This document shows, one piece after another, positions 46,673 to 53,916 of a stretch of 57,766 bases of DNA. This DNA is from a virus, in the IMG/VR virus record IMGVR_UViG_3300046520_000171, positions 1 to 57,766 of that record; one strand, written 5' to 3'. Every line of letters starts with the position of its first letter. Position 1 is the stretch's first letter. The notes below the pieces were generated by a model. The model was not told the DNA's origin. It saw nothing but the letters and a program-made list of their open reading frames with translations, and did no database searches. A program made the position numbers and the translations under genes.

Positions 46673-46732
46673 GCGGGGCCGGGACTTACCGATCACTCTG
46701 ATGAACTAGAGGTCGTTCATCTCCGGCCCCGC
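46673..46732 (-). other. Nested hairpin in the leader before the SSB-like gene
   Basis: GCGGGGCCGG and CCGGCCCCGC form a 10-bp outer stem; inside, GATGAAC and GTTCATC form a second stem. It lies between the tRNA-like element and the SSB-like gene and could be a terminator or a leader structure. The acceptor-like outer stem is too close (60 nt) for a tRNA. Confidence 0.5.
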
Positions 46733-46780
46733 TGTGTGTCCACCGGACCGGGTCCGGCACCCGTCTCAATGTCCGAAGGA

Positions 46781-46899
46781 GTGCGTGTACGGGATTCGAA
46801 CCCGTGGTTCCTGCCTCGGGCGTCCGCTAGCTGGACGTTGCTCCTCTGGCTCTCACACCCCGTTCCCAGGGCTGCAATAGGCCGCTCTGCCAACACGCG
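46781..46899 (-). tRNA. tRNA-like element, aberrant (119 nt)
   Basis: On the minus strand a perfect T-arm (ACGGG-TTCGAAT-CCCGT) is followed by ACACGCA, which pairs in six of seven positions with CGCGTGT at 46899-46893. Next to that 5' strand is a good D-arm with T8, a GCA...TGC stem and a GG loop. Between D-arm and T-arm lie about 75 nt rather than 35-45. A perfect stem CGTCC/GGACG with loop AGCTAGC would read CUA (amber), but position 33 is G, not T. The piece is either a pseudo-tRNA, a tRNA with an extra segment of about 35 nt, or a mimic. Confidence 0.5.
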
Positions 46900-46995
46900 C
46901 CACGTTTACTGGCCGCCGCCAGTCGCCAAACAATCCCCCGGCTCAGGTACCCGGATCGATCTGCTGCGACTTCCTGCACCCCCACCCGTCCGACT

Positions 46996-47220
46996 TCACT
47001 CAGCTTCCTCTCGGACAAGGTTCACGCTGGCGCCGTTTCTGGCGGGGCGGGGGCAGTCTCTGTGGAGTTGTGCTGGACCGGTCTGCACCCAGTGGACCCG
47101 CCGTAGCGAAGGACTTTCCTGGAACCGGTCCAGCTTCGGGGCGCCAACCCCGCCACCAGTTCGCGCACCCGCTGGTGGCCGGGTAGCTGGCCCGGTCTCC
47201 CGGTCCCGCGCTACGTCCAT
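46996..47220 (-). CDS. Small ORF or structured RNA, uncertain
   Basis: A 74-residue ORF with Pro/Arg/Gly-rich start and a more protein-like end (KLDRFQESPSLRRVHWV and NGASVNLVREEAE). The ribosome site AGGA is too close to the ATG, and codon use is less G/C-biased than in neighbours. The DNA has an 11-bp inverted repeat GCTGGACCGGT/ACCGGTCCAGC and other hairpins, so a structured RNA upstream of the tRNA-like element is equally possible. Confidence 0.35.
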   Translation of the reverse strand: MDVARDRETGPATRPPAGARTGGGVGAPKLDRFQESPSLRRVHWVQTGPAQLHRDCPRPARNGASVNLVREEAE

Positions 47221-47243
47221 TTTCCTAAATCAGGAGCCGGTTG

Positions 47244-48965
47244 TCAACCGGCCCGCGTCTCCAGTGCGGACCGGGCTGCCGACACCAGGGCTGCCATCCG
47301 AGGACAGTTGCCCAGTTCGGCGAAGGCTTCGCTGTACAGGGCAGCGGCCTCGGCCCGGGAGGACACCGCGCGGAACTTCTGTTCCCAGGTCGGGAGAGCG
47401 GCGGCGACCGTACCGGGGTCGCCCACTTCCTTGGCCAAGAGGTCCAGGTACGGGCTGCTGCCGTCCTCCGGATCGTACGGGGTGAACAGCCGCTTCATCT
47501 TCCGCCAGTCGCGGACCTGGACGGCCGTCTGCACCGCTTCCCATCCGGTGTCGATCGGGACCTTCAGCAGTTCGCAGGTACCGGACCCGACCGGGATATG
47601 GGCCACCAGGGCGTAGTCCGTCTCGACCTTGGGGACGGACCAGGGACCGGTCCCGATGCTGTCCCCGTAGGACTGCGGAGGCTGCCACGTGCCGGTGTCC
47701 AGGTCGTACACCCCGGCCGTGTTCACCCCGGCCGCGTACACCGCGAGCTGAACACAGATCCCGAGCTGGCCGAAGTCCATGTTGCCGGTCTTCACGTCCA
47801 GGATCCGGTACTTCCCGTGCCGGTCCCGCACCACCCTGTCCAGCGTCCCTCCCACCCCCAGATCGGGGACGGCCGTGACGCGCTCGATCAGCTCGGGCAC
47901 GATCGTGATGCCGGCGTCGCGGATCGCCTTCACGTAGGCGGTCACGTCCGCGCGGTATCTGGGCGGCACGTCGTCCAGGGAATCCCCCCGGTCCACGTCC
48001 TCGGTGTGCTTGTGGCACACCGTGCCCTGGTTGGCGGCCACCTTGCTGCCGGCCGCGTCCTTGGCCTGCTCCAGCAGCCGGTTGAGCTGCTCCGCGTCCC
48101 GCTTGACCTCCAGCGTGGCCACCACGTCCAGCAGGTCCGGGCGCAGGGCCAGGCCCTTGGCGACCATCCGTTGCTGCCACACGCCCAGCCCGAAGGTGTC
48201 CTCAAGCATCTTGGCGAAGGTGGTGCAGCGCTGCCACGCCTGCTTCTTGCCGGTCACCGGGTGGATCAGGCGATATCTCCCGAATCCGTCCCTTTCTACC
48301 TTTTGCTCCGCTCGCTGGACCGGGGCGGTGGCGGAGTCGAACGCGTCCGCTGTCTCAGTCGTCACCGCAGCAGTCCTGCCTCTCGTACCCGCCGTCACCG
48401 TCGGCGCGGATGAGGTCTCCCTCGTAGAGGGGTTCACCGCATCCGTCACAGTCGCTGTCGTAGCTGGCGTAGAACCAGGGTCCGGGGCCGCTGCGGTCGT
48501 CGGGTGAGTCGAACGGGTCTGCCATGGGTCGTCCTCCGTCTGGGGGTCGGTGTGCCGGTCGTGGGGCAGGTTCCCGGTCGGGAGCGGGGCGCGGTACGGG
48601 TTGGGTCCGCTGTGCTCCGGACGGGTGCCATACAGGCGCTGGCGCTCCATCATTTCCAGTGCCGCGTCCTCAACCTCGGGCGGGGCGTCTCCGAGCGCGG
48701 CCCGCATCGCCGCGTCCACTTCGGCGATGGTGGGGCGCAGGTCTTCGGAGCAGTCCTTGCACCGGCCGATGCCGTCGATGTTCGGGTGGAAGCAGGGAAG
48801 ATCCTGTTCCGGGTCCCTAGGCAGGTCCGACCCTCCCGGGCAGTTCGGATTGTCCGGGCCGGGGCGCTTGCCGTCCGCCGCATGGGAGCGGACCCGGCCG
48901 TTGGCGGTCAGGGACAGGTCCTTGCGGGTGCACACCCGGCAGGCGTGGCGCGGTGTCTCGGTCAT
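47244..48965 (-). CDS. Cys-rich N-terminal region fused in frame to RecB/Cas4-like exonuclease
   Basis: One open frame of 573 residues. Residues 1-145 hold two Cys/His clusters (ACRVCTRKD, PNCPGG, then PCFHPNIDGIGRCKDC). Residues 145-200 are a Thr/Ala/Pro linker. The last 373 form a PD-(D/E)XK exonuclease: GTVCHKHTED, GVGGTLDRVV and YRILDVKTGNMD supply His, Asp and DxK. ATG at 48965 overlaps the previous stop. A GTG at 48365 would give the nuclease alone, and then the N-terminal part would lack a stop. The linker region overlaps the better-looking small gene 48355-48525 in another frame, so a lost stop or frameshift is possible. The nuclease should process DNA ends for recombination. Confidence 0.7.
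   Translation of the reverse strand: MTETPRHACRVCTRKDLSLTANGRVRSHAADGKRPGPDNPNCPGGSDLPRDPEQDLPCFHPNIDGIGRCKDCSEDLRPTIAEVDAAMRAALGDAPPEVEDAALEMMERQRLYGTRPEHSGPNPYRAPLPTGNLPHDRHTDPQTEDDPWQTRSTHPTTAAAPDPGSTPATTATVTDAVNPSTRETSSAPTVTAGTRGRTAAVTTETADAFDSATAPVQRAEQKVERDGFGRYRLIHPVTGKKQAWQRCTTFAKMLEDTFGLGVWQQRMVAKGLALRPDLLDVVATLEVKRDAEQLNRLLEQAKDAAGSKVAANQGTVCHKHTEDVDRGDSLDDVPPRYRADVTAYVKAIRDAGITIVPELIERVTAVPDLGVGGTLDRVVRDRHGKYRILDVKTGNMDFGQLGICVQLAVYAAGVNTAGVYDLDTGTWQPPQSYGDSIGTGPWSVPKVETDYALVAHIPVGSGTCELLKVPIDTGWEAVQTAVQVRDWRKMKRLFTPYDPEDGSSPYLDLLAKEVGDPGTVAAALPTWEQKFRAVSSRAEAAALYSEAFAELGNCPRMAALVSAARSALETRAG
48355..48525 (-). CDS. Small zinc-finger-like protein nested in the nuclease ORF
   Basis: A 56-residue protein (MADPFDSPDDRSGPGPWFYA at the start) with DCDGCGEPLYEGDLIRADGDG and DCCGDD, a plausible zinc site. 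It has its own ribosome site (GACGGAGGACGACCC) and natural codon use, whereas the overlapping frame reads as a Thr/Pro shadow. Its stop overlaps the GTG at 48365. Confidence 0.65.
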   Translation of the reverse strand: MADPFDSPDDRSGPGPWFYASYDSDCDGCGEPLYEGDLIRADGDGGYERQDCCGDD

Positions 48966-49465
48966 TCGCTGTCTCCGATCACGCGCACGTGCTCCGTGTA
49001 GGCGCCGACTTCCAGCGTCATCCGGTGGCACCCGCAGCAGTCGTTCTTGATCCACACTTCGTGCCCGTCCTTCTCCGCCGCGTCGATCGTTGAGCGGAGG
49101 ATGACCGCCCACTGGTCCGCTGTGCGCTTCGGGGCGAAGGGGTTCACCGGGACCGGTTCGGTCTGACCCAGCATCGGCTTGTTGCACGAGACGCACCGGG
49201 ATCCCGAGTGCGGACCGAAATAGCGGTACTCATGCTGTGTGCATGACTCCGGTTCCGGCTCCGGTTCGGCCGGAATCAGTTCCCGGGTGGCCATCTCCAC
49301 CGCGTCCTTGAGCATGTGTGCGGCGGACTCGGTCAGCTCCCCGAACCCGGACGTGTACCAGCCCGCTGACGCTGCCAGCTTCCCGAACGCGGACACGATC
49401 TCCGCCCTGATGACGGTCCGGATCTGCTGCTCCAACAGCTTCAGATCGTCCTCGGTCAGCGTCAC
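48962..49465 (-). CDS. Hypothetical protein with Cys/His sites
   Basis: A 167-residue protein: N-terminal helices (EDDLKLLEQQIRTVIRAEIVSAFGKL), Cys/His centre (SCTQHEYRYFGPHSGSRCVSC) and a C-terminal part with DCCGCHRMTLEVG. GTG overlaps the upstream stop (GTGA). Part of the replication-side operon; function unknown. Confidence 0.65.
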   Translation of the reverse strand: MTLTEDDLKLLEQQIRTVIRAEIVSAFGKLAASAGWYTSGFGELTESAAHMLKDAVEMATRELIPAEPEPEPESCTQHEYRYFGPHSGSRCVSCNKPMLGQTEPVPVNPFAPKRTADQWAVILRSTIDAAEKDGHEVWIKNDCCGCHRMTLEVGAYTEHVRVIGDSE

Positions 49466-49701
49466 GGCCGGACCGCCTTGCTCAGCGTCCACCAGAACCA
49501 TGTCCGTGCACGGGCCCGCTTCACGGTCATCTTCACGTCCCCGTTCTCGCTGATCCGGAACAGCCACCTGAACGGGCGGTCCGTACCGCCTCCGTCGTGG
49601 TCCCGGATCAAGGTCTCGATCTGTTTCAGCGTGTCCGGACCGTACCGGTCCAGCACCTTCAGCAGTTCCGCAACGTTCCGTTCCTGCATGTCCGCGTCCA
49701 T
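49462..49701 (-). CDS. Small protein, unknown
   Basis: A 79-residue protein with an N-terminal helix pair (NVAELLKVLDRYGPDTLKQIETLIRDH) and a beta/basic end (RWLFRISENGDVKMTVKRARART). GACGGAGGAACG before the ATG, early-type promoter 30 bp upstream. Confidence 0.7.
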   Translation of the reverse strand: MDADMQERNVAELLKVLDRYGPDTLKQIETLIRDHDGGGTDRPFRWLFRISENGDVKMTVKRARARTWFWWTLSKAVRP

Positions 49702-49730
49702 CGTTCCTCCGTCTCTCAGTTCATGGATTC

Positions 49731-49736
49731 ATTAAA
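49731..49736 (-). promoter_or_regulatory. Early-type promoter of the 49701 gene (-10)
   Basis: Minus strand GTGTGA-TTTAAT-GAATCC in the 35-bp gap between the helicase stop and the 49701 start. -35 not clear. Confidence 0.55.
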
Positions 49737-51383
49737 TCACACGCGGGGCAAGTACCTGTCCAGTTTCCGGGACGCAAGCGCGACCGAGATGAGGTTGCCC
49801 AGCTCACCGCTGCGCACGTCCTTCGGCAGGTCGATCCGGAGCCGGGTGGCGAAGTCGAGCTGCGCCTCGGACGGCTTCTTTTTCCGCCAGCTCGCGGTCT
49901 TGCGGACATTGAACCCGGCCAGGTCGTCAGCCTCGGATTCTGACCACGCCTGGGCCGTGCCCAGGGGCAGTGCTTCGTGCAGCCGGACCCACTTACCTAC
50001 CTTCGGGGCGTGCACCACATCCCACAGCCCCGGGGTCTGGGACTGCCACAACAGCACCTCCCCGGACTCCCCGGCCGGGATGAAGAGCACACCGCCCTTG
50101 GTCATCAGCCAGGACTGGGTGGAACCGGCGAACAGGTCCACTTCCTCGGTCGTGCCCTTGACCAGCTCCAGTTCCGGGCGCTCGCTGCACGCGGCGCAGG
50201 GGCGGGGCCCGCCGCACCCGGAGCACGGGCAGACGCACGGGACGCGGTCGCAGACCTCGCACGGCTGGGTGTCCGGGAACATCCCTGGTTCCAGGTCCAC
50301 CAGGGTGCGCAGCTTGTTCGTTGCGCCGGCGCCGACGATGTCCAGGACCAGGCAGTCGGCCTTCCCCGGGTACGTGCGGGTGCCACGACCCACCATCTGG
50401 ACGTACAGCGGGTTGGACTGAGTGGGCCGGGCGATGACGATGCACGACGTGTGCGGCCCGTCCCAGCCTTCGGTCAGAACCATGCAATTGCTCAGTACCT
50501 GGACGCGGCCGGTCCGGTGGTCCTCGAAGATCCGGGTGCGCTCCTCCCGGGGTGTGGCGCCGGAGATCACGGCGGAGGTGATGCCGGATTCGCGGAGGAC
50601 TTCGGCCGTGTACTCCGCCGTCTCTACGGTGGGGGAGAAGACGACCCCGGAGCGGTCGGAGGCGTGTTCGGCGTACGCCTTCGGGATCACGTCCAGCGCC
50701 CCGCAGGTGGCCAGTGCCCGGCCCAGGTCACCTGCCTGGTAGTCGCCCCCGGACCGCTTCACCGAGGACAGGTCCAGTTCCGGTGCCCGCACCGCGACCC
50801 CGCGCACCGGGGACAGGAACTTCTTCTTGATCCCCCACGCGATGGACTTCTCGTACACCACGTCGTCCCAGACGGACCCGAGGCCGATGCCGTCACCCCG
50901 GGCCAGCGTCGCGGTCACCCCGAGCTGGACCGCGTCCGGGAACGCGTCGTAGACCTTGACGTAGCTGGGGCTCACGCTGTGGTGGCATTCGTCAGTGATG
51001 ATCAGGCCGATCGGTCCGGTGAGAAGTTCGGACTGACGCACCTGGTGCAGCCGGCTGGACCGGGACGCGGTCTGCACCGAGGCCACGACCACGCTCGCGT
51101 GCACGTCGTTGTCCTGTGCCTTGACTTTTCCCACGGACAGGTGCGGGGCGATTCCATGGATCTTGTCCATCGCCTGAGTGGCCAGCTCATCCCTGTGAAC
51201 TAGTACCAGCACCCGCTGGCCGGTGCGCTCGATGAACTCCGATGCGAGCTGGGAAAAGATCACGGTCTTGCCCAGACCCGTGGCCAGCACAATGGCCGGG
51301 CGCCGGACCCCCTCCGCCCAGGCAGCGGTGACCGCGTCGATGGCCTCGCGCTGGTAGGCCCTGAGAGTCAGCTGAGTCGCCAC
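49737..51383 (-). CDS. SF2 DNA helicase (DEAD/DEAH-type) with Cys-rich insertion
   Basis: The 548-residue protein has all main SF2 motifs: IVLATGLGKT (I), ITDECHHS (II), GVTATLARGDG (III) and VGRGTRTYPGKADC (VI). A zinc-like cluster (CEVCDRVPCVCPCSGCGG, CAAC) follows the second RecA domain. It should unwind DNA in replication or recombination with the exonuclease and SSB-like protein. GTG at 51383 has GGAGACGGAGA upstream and overlaps the previous gene by 16 bases. Confidence 0.9.
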   Translation of the reverse strand: MATQLTLRAYQREAIDAVTAAWAEGVRRPAIVLATGLGKTVIFSQLASEFIERTGQRVLVLVHRDELATQAMDKIHGIAPHLSVGKVKAQDNDVHASVVVASVQTASRSSRLHQVRQSELLTGPIGLIITDECHHSVSPSYVKVYDAFPDAVQLGVTATLARGDGIGLGSVWDDVVYEKSIAWGIKKKFLSPVRGVAVRAPELDLSSVKRSGGDYQAGDLGRALATCGALDVIPKAYAEHASDRSGVVFSPTVETAEYTAEVLRESGITSAVISGATPREERTRIFEDHRTGRVQVLSNCMVLTEGWDGPHTSCIVIARPTQSNPLYVQMVGRGTRTYPGKADCLVLDIVGAGATNKLRTLVDLEPGMFPDTQPCEVCDRVPCVCPCSGCGGPRPCAACSERPELELVKGTTEEVDLFAGSTQSWLMTKGGVLFIPAGESGEVLLWQSQTPGLWDVVHAPKVGKWVRLHEALPLGTAQAWSESEADDLAGFNVRKTASWRKKKPSEAQLDFATRLRIDLPKDVRSGELGNLISVALASRKLDRYLPRV

Positions 51384-51754
51384 CGTGTCTCCGTCTCCTG
51401 TTCCAGCGCAGCGTCTACGCCGCGCCTCCATGAATCCATATCGGTGACGTCCGACTCCGGACCAGGGCGCGGGACGCCCCGGTACATCGGCTGGGGAACC
51501 GTGCGGGGGCCGAAACCTTCCGGCCAGTTCTCCGGCTGGGGGCTCTGCCCGTAGGGGTACGGGAAGGGCAGGTCTCCGTCGTTGTGGGTGCGCCACATCT
51601 TCTCGGTGTGCATCGTCGGGACCAGCACACCCACCAGCCCCCGGCATCCGCACGGGTACGTGCAGTACCGGACGTCAGTGGTCGGGCGCCTGCCTCCGCA
51701 GTTGTCGCAGACGAACGTGCCACACCGTGCGCACATGAACCGGGGCTCAGCCAC
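51368..51754 (-). CDS. Cys-rich protein, zinc-binding candidate
   Basis: A 128-residue protein with FMCARCGTFVCDNCGGRRP and RYCTYPCGCRG in the first third, a likely double zinc ribbon, and a Pro-rich acidic C-terminus. GTG at 51754 is preferred; the ATG at about 51736 is possible. Unknown role beside the helicase. Confidence 0.65.
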   Translation of the reverse strand: MAEPRFMCARCGTFVCDNCGGRRPTTDVRYCTYPCGCRGLVGVLVPTMHTEKMWRTHNDGDLPFPYPYGQSPQPENWPEGFGPRTVPQPMYRGVPRPGPESDVTDMDSWRRGVDAALEQETETRWRLS

Positions 51755-51758
51755 GGGG

Positions 51759-52361
51759 TCAGCCCCCGTTCCGCTTGAGCCGGCCGCGGCGCACCGGGCA
51801 GAACGCGTATTCGTTGCTGTCCTTGCTCGGGCAGTGCCCGACCCTGGACCGGATCGAGTCGGAGCACACGCACGGCGGACCGGGATGGGTCTCCGGTTCC
51901 AGCTTCGCCAGCTCGCTGTCCCTGAACGGGCCGTTGCCGGGGCAGCGCAGGTCGGCCGTCCCGTGCGGGTGCGGGTCGTGGTCGGCGAACGCACCGCAGG
52001 ACTTGACGCGCCGGTCGGTCCGGGACAGCGACGCCCCGCACCAGGCGCAGGCCTGGGCCACGGTCCCCTGGACGGACACCCAGCCGGTACGGTTCCCGCC
52101 CTCGGTCTCAACGATCGTCGTGGCCGCGTACGCGTCCGCGCAGGGCAGGCACAGCCGCTGACTGCCGGTGTCCCAGCCGGTGGGGTGGTTCATCCGGTAC
52201 GCCCGGCGCTGGGCCGCGTCCGCGCTGCCGTACCCGCCGAACGGGACGGAGCGGCTCAGCTCCCGGTCCCAGACGAAGTAGTGCGGGTCGTCTCCCACGA
52301 TCTCGCGCAGCTCGGGGGTCCGGTCGGAGGTGTAGACCTGGTAGCGGTCGTCGTGGCTCAC
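51759..52361 (-). CDS. Cys/His-rich protein, unknown
   Basis: A 200-residue protein with repeated Cys/His pairs (RLCLPCADAY, QACAWCGASLSRTDRRVKSCGAF, DHDPHPHG, PPCVCSDS, EYAFCP). It begins with a modified GTG-VSHDDRYQVYTSDRTPE; GGAAGGGCGGG precedes the start. Probably binds several zinc ions. Function unknown. Confidence 0.65.
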   Translation of the reverse strand: MSHDDRYQVYTSDRTPELREIVGDDPHYFVWDRELSRSVPFGGYGSADAAQRRAYRMNHPTGWDTGSQRLCLPCADAYAATTIVETEGGNRTGWVSVQGTVAQACAWCGASLSRTDRRVKSCGAFADHDPHPHGTADLRCPGNGPFRDSELAKLEPETHPGPPCVCSDSIRSRVGHCPSKDSNEYAFCPVRRGRLKRNGG

Positions 52362-52456
52362 CGCTTCCCGCCCTTCCGGTTCATCCAACGGAGCCACACG
52401 CCGATCAGGCGCACAGTCAGGTAGACGCTCGCGCAGAACGCCAGCAGAGACGTCAC
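52358..52456 (-). CDS. Very small membrane peptide
   Basis: A 32-residue ORF (VTSLLAFCASVYLTVRLIGV in the first part), one membrane helix then a basic end. GTG overlaps the upstream stop, and its stop overlaps the downstream GTG, so it is coupled at both ends, which argues that it is real. Confidence 0.6.
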   Translation of the reverse strand: MTSLLAFCASVYLTVRLIGVWLRWMNRKGGKR

Positions 52457-52839
52457 GCGGTCACGCTCCCGAACCGGGTGGCGTTCTCCAGCACCATGGA
52501 CCGGTACATGTCGCGGTCGGCTTGCAGCGCCCGCACCGCGTCGGGGGAGCAGTCGCGGCCGTCGATCATCAGCGGGGTGCCCGGGACGTAGCGGACCCGG
52601 TGCGCTCGGGACGCGGCCACCAGCGCCTCCGCCATCCGATTCGCCTTGCGTGCCCCGACCGCCGGAGCCAGGGCCAGCAGCACGTCCATGTACGCCTCGC
52701 TGAAGCGCTCGCTGTCCCCGGACGATGTGGCCACCACCCGCATCACCAGGAGTTCCTGGTGCAGCTCGGGGCTCTCCTCGCTCCCGCTGCCCAGCAGGTT
52801 CAGCCAGCCCGCGTAGGTCTCTTCGCTGTGCGTCGTCAT
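52453..52839 (-). CDS. Hypothetical helical protein
   Basis: A 128-residue, mostly helical protein (AGWLNLLGSGSEESPELHQ, ERFSEAYMDVLLALAPAVG, ANRMAEALVAASRAHRV) with no Cys pairs except one. Coupled upstream and downstream by 4-base overlaps. Unknown. Confidence 0.7.
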   Translation of the reverse strand: MTTHSEETYAGWLNLLGSGSEESPELHQELLVMRVVATSSGDSERFSEAYMDVLLALAPAVGARKANRMAEALVAASRAHRVRYVPGTPLMIDGRDCSPDAVRALQADRDMYRSMVLENATRFGSVTA

Positions 52840-53003
52840 CGTTCCAGCCCCCGGATCGTCTCTTCCAGGGAGCGGACGGCGGAGGACAGCTTCGCCTTCA
52901 GTTCGTCGCGCTCGTTCTCCAGCTCGGTCACCTGGTCCTTGAACCGGTCGCGTTCGTCCTCGGTGTCGGCGAGGCTGTTTTCCAGGTCCTCAATGATGCT
53001 CAT
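52836..53003 (-). CDS. Small coiled-coil protein, first gene of the minus operon
   Basis: A 55-residue protein that is one continuous heptad helix (IEDLENSLADTEDERDRF, QVTELENERDELKAKL). GACGGAGGAACG precedes the ATG. It leads the minus-strand run toward the helicase. Confidence 0.7.
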   Translation of the reverse strand: MSIIEDLENSLADTEDERDRFKDQVTELENERDELKAKLSSAVRSLEETIRGLER

Positions 53004-53096
53004 CGTTCCTCCGTCGGTGTCCGTTCCTCTGGTTGAACGATATCACGGGCATGCCAGTTGCTGCCACCGACTGCCAGAACCTGTTACGCTGCACCC
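53004..53096. promoter_or_regulatory. Divergent control region
   Basis: These 93 bp separate the minus operon from the plus-strand HTH-primase operon. On the plus strand TTGCTG and TGTTAC lie 18 bp apart, and the HTH gene may be leaderless. On the minus strand TATCGT is a weak -10. The HTH protein next door is a natural candidate to bind here. Confidence 0.45.
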
Positions 53097-53282
53097 ATGA
53101 CGACAGCACAGAAGACCTGGCTGACCCGGGCCGAAGCGGCGGAGCATGCGGGCATCAGCCTGCGCACCGTGGACCGCATGCTGGCGGACGGCACCCTGAC
53201 CGGGCGCCGCGTACGCGGCAGGTACCGGGTCAAGATCGACCGGACGGAACTGGACCTGGCCATGGAGGGGAGCGCGGCGTGA
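53097..53282 (+). CDS. Excisionase/MerR-type HTH protein
   Basis: A 61-residue protein with WLTRAEAAEHAGISLRTVDRMLADGTLTGRR, a standard excisionase-family winged HTH. No integrase is present, so a regulator or origin-binding role is more likely than excision. No ribosome site precedes the ATG, as for leaderless mRNAs. It leads the primase operon. Confidence 0.8.
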   Translation: MTTAQKTWLTRAEAAEHAGISLRTVDRMLADGTLTGRRVRGRYRVKIDRTELDLAMEGSAA

Positions 53283-53455
53283 GCGTGTGCACCCCCTGCA
53301 AACGGGCCGCTGACGAGACGGCGGACCGCCGGGAGCGCGGTAACGGCATGGTCCGGCTGCACGCCTGCGCGTACCCGCACACCTGCACCTGCCAGCACGA
53401 CCGGAGCCGTCCTGTTCGTCTTGAGGCGCTGGTGCCCGAGGGGGAGGACTGGTGA
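53279..53455 (+). CDS. Small Cys/His-rich protein
   Basis: A 58-residue protein with SVCTPCKRAAD and HACAYPHTCTCQHD, a possible zinc finger. GTG overlaps the HTH stop, and its stop overlaps the nuclease GTG. Confidence 0.65.
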   Translation: MSVCTPCKRAADETADRRERGNGMVRLHACAYPHTCTCQHDRSRPVRLEALVPEGEDW

Positions 53456-53916
53456 CGATCTCCGCTATAGAGACCCGTTACGCAGGGTGTCTGTTTCGTA
53501 GCCGAACGGAGGCGAGATTTGCCGTGTTCATGGACCGGCTCAGCCTCACGTGGGAGTACGAGGGGCAGGGGTTCCAGCTCCCGTCGGGGCGCAGATACCT
53601 ACCCGACTTCAAGTTGCCGGACCTGAAGATGTTCCTTGAGATCAAGGGCGTGGAGCCGACCCAGCGGGAGCTGTCCAAGGTGCGTGAGTTCGCGGTAGCG
53701 GCACACGCCCACGGCTACGTCACGCTGATGCTGGTCGGAGGCATCCCCCGCCCGGGTCCGGACACCGTGGACATCCCGGCGCGCTCCTTCCTGGTGACCG
53801 GGAAGACGGTCCAGGACGTACGTACCGACTGGATGCCGGGGCACACCGCGCAGGCGCTGAGGGACGCGCTCACCGCAGCACGGTCCGCCCGGTTCGAGTT
53901 CGGGGAGTCGGGGTGA
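53452..53916 (+). CDS. PD-(D/E)XK endonuclease-like protein
   Basis: A 154-residue protein with RSRTEARFAVFMDRL, then YLPDFKLPD and MFLEIKGVEP: the E...D...ExK signature of small phage endonucleases with a restriction-like fold. It may nick or process replication forks or packaging substrates. Coupled at both ends within the HTH-primase operon. Confidence 0.8.
   Translation: MTISAIETRYAGCLFRSRTEARFAVFMDRLSLTWEYEGQGFQLPSGRRYLPDFKLPDLKMFLEIKGVEPTQRELSKVREFAVAAHAHGYVTLMLVGGIPRPGPDTVDIPARSFLVTGKTVQDVRTDWMPGHTAQALRDALTAARSARFEFGESG

Noticed and set aside
46673-46732. A second tRNA formed by GCGGGGC/GCCCCGC
   Set aside because: Only 60 nt between ends, no TTCRA T-loop and an 8-nt anticodon-like loop; kept as a hairpin.
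46827-47018. 63-residue minus ORF starting TTG
   Set aside because: Overlaps the tRNA-like element, non-standard start, no ribosome site, random-looking protein.
46996-47130. RNase P RNA-like words (AGGAAAGTCC and CACAGAGAC) about 55 nt apart
   Set aside because: The spacing is close to RNase P, but the other conserved blocks (AGGGCA region, GGTAAGGGTGAAA, the 3' CR-V) are absent and the words lie in an open frame. Treated as coincidence.
53097-53282. Excisionase as evidence for an integrase-based prophage
   Set aside because: The HTH fold alone is not specific and no recombinase or attachment core was seen.
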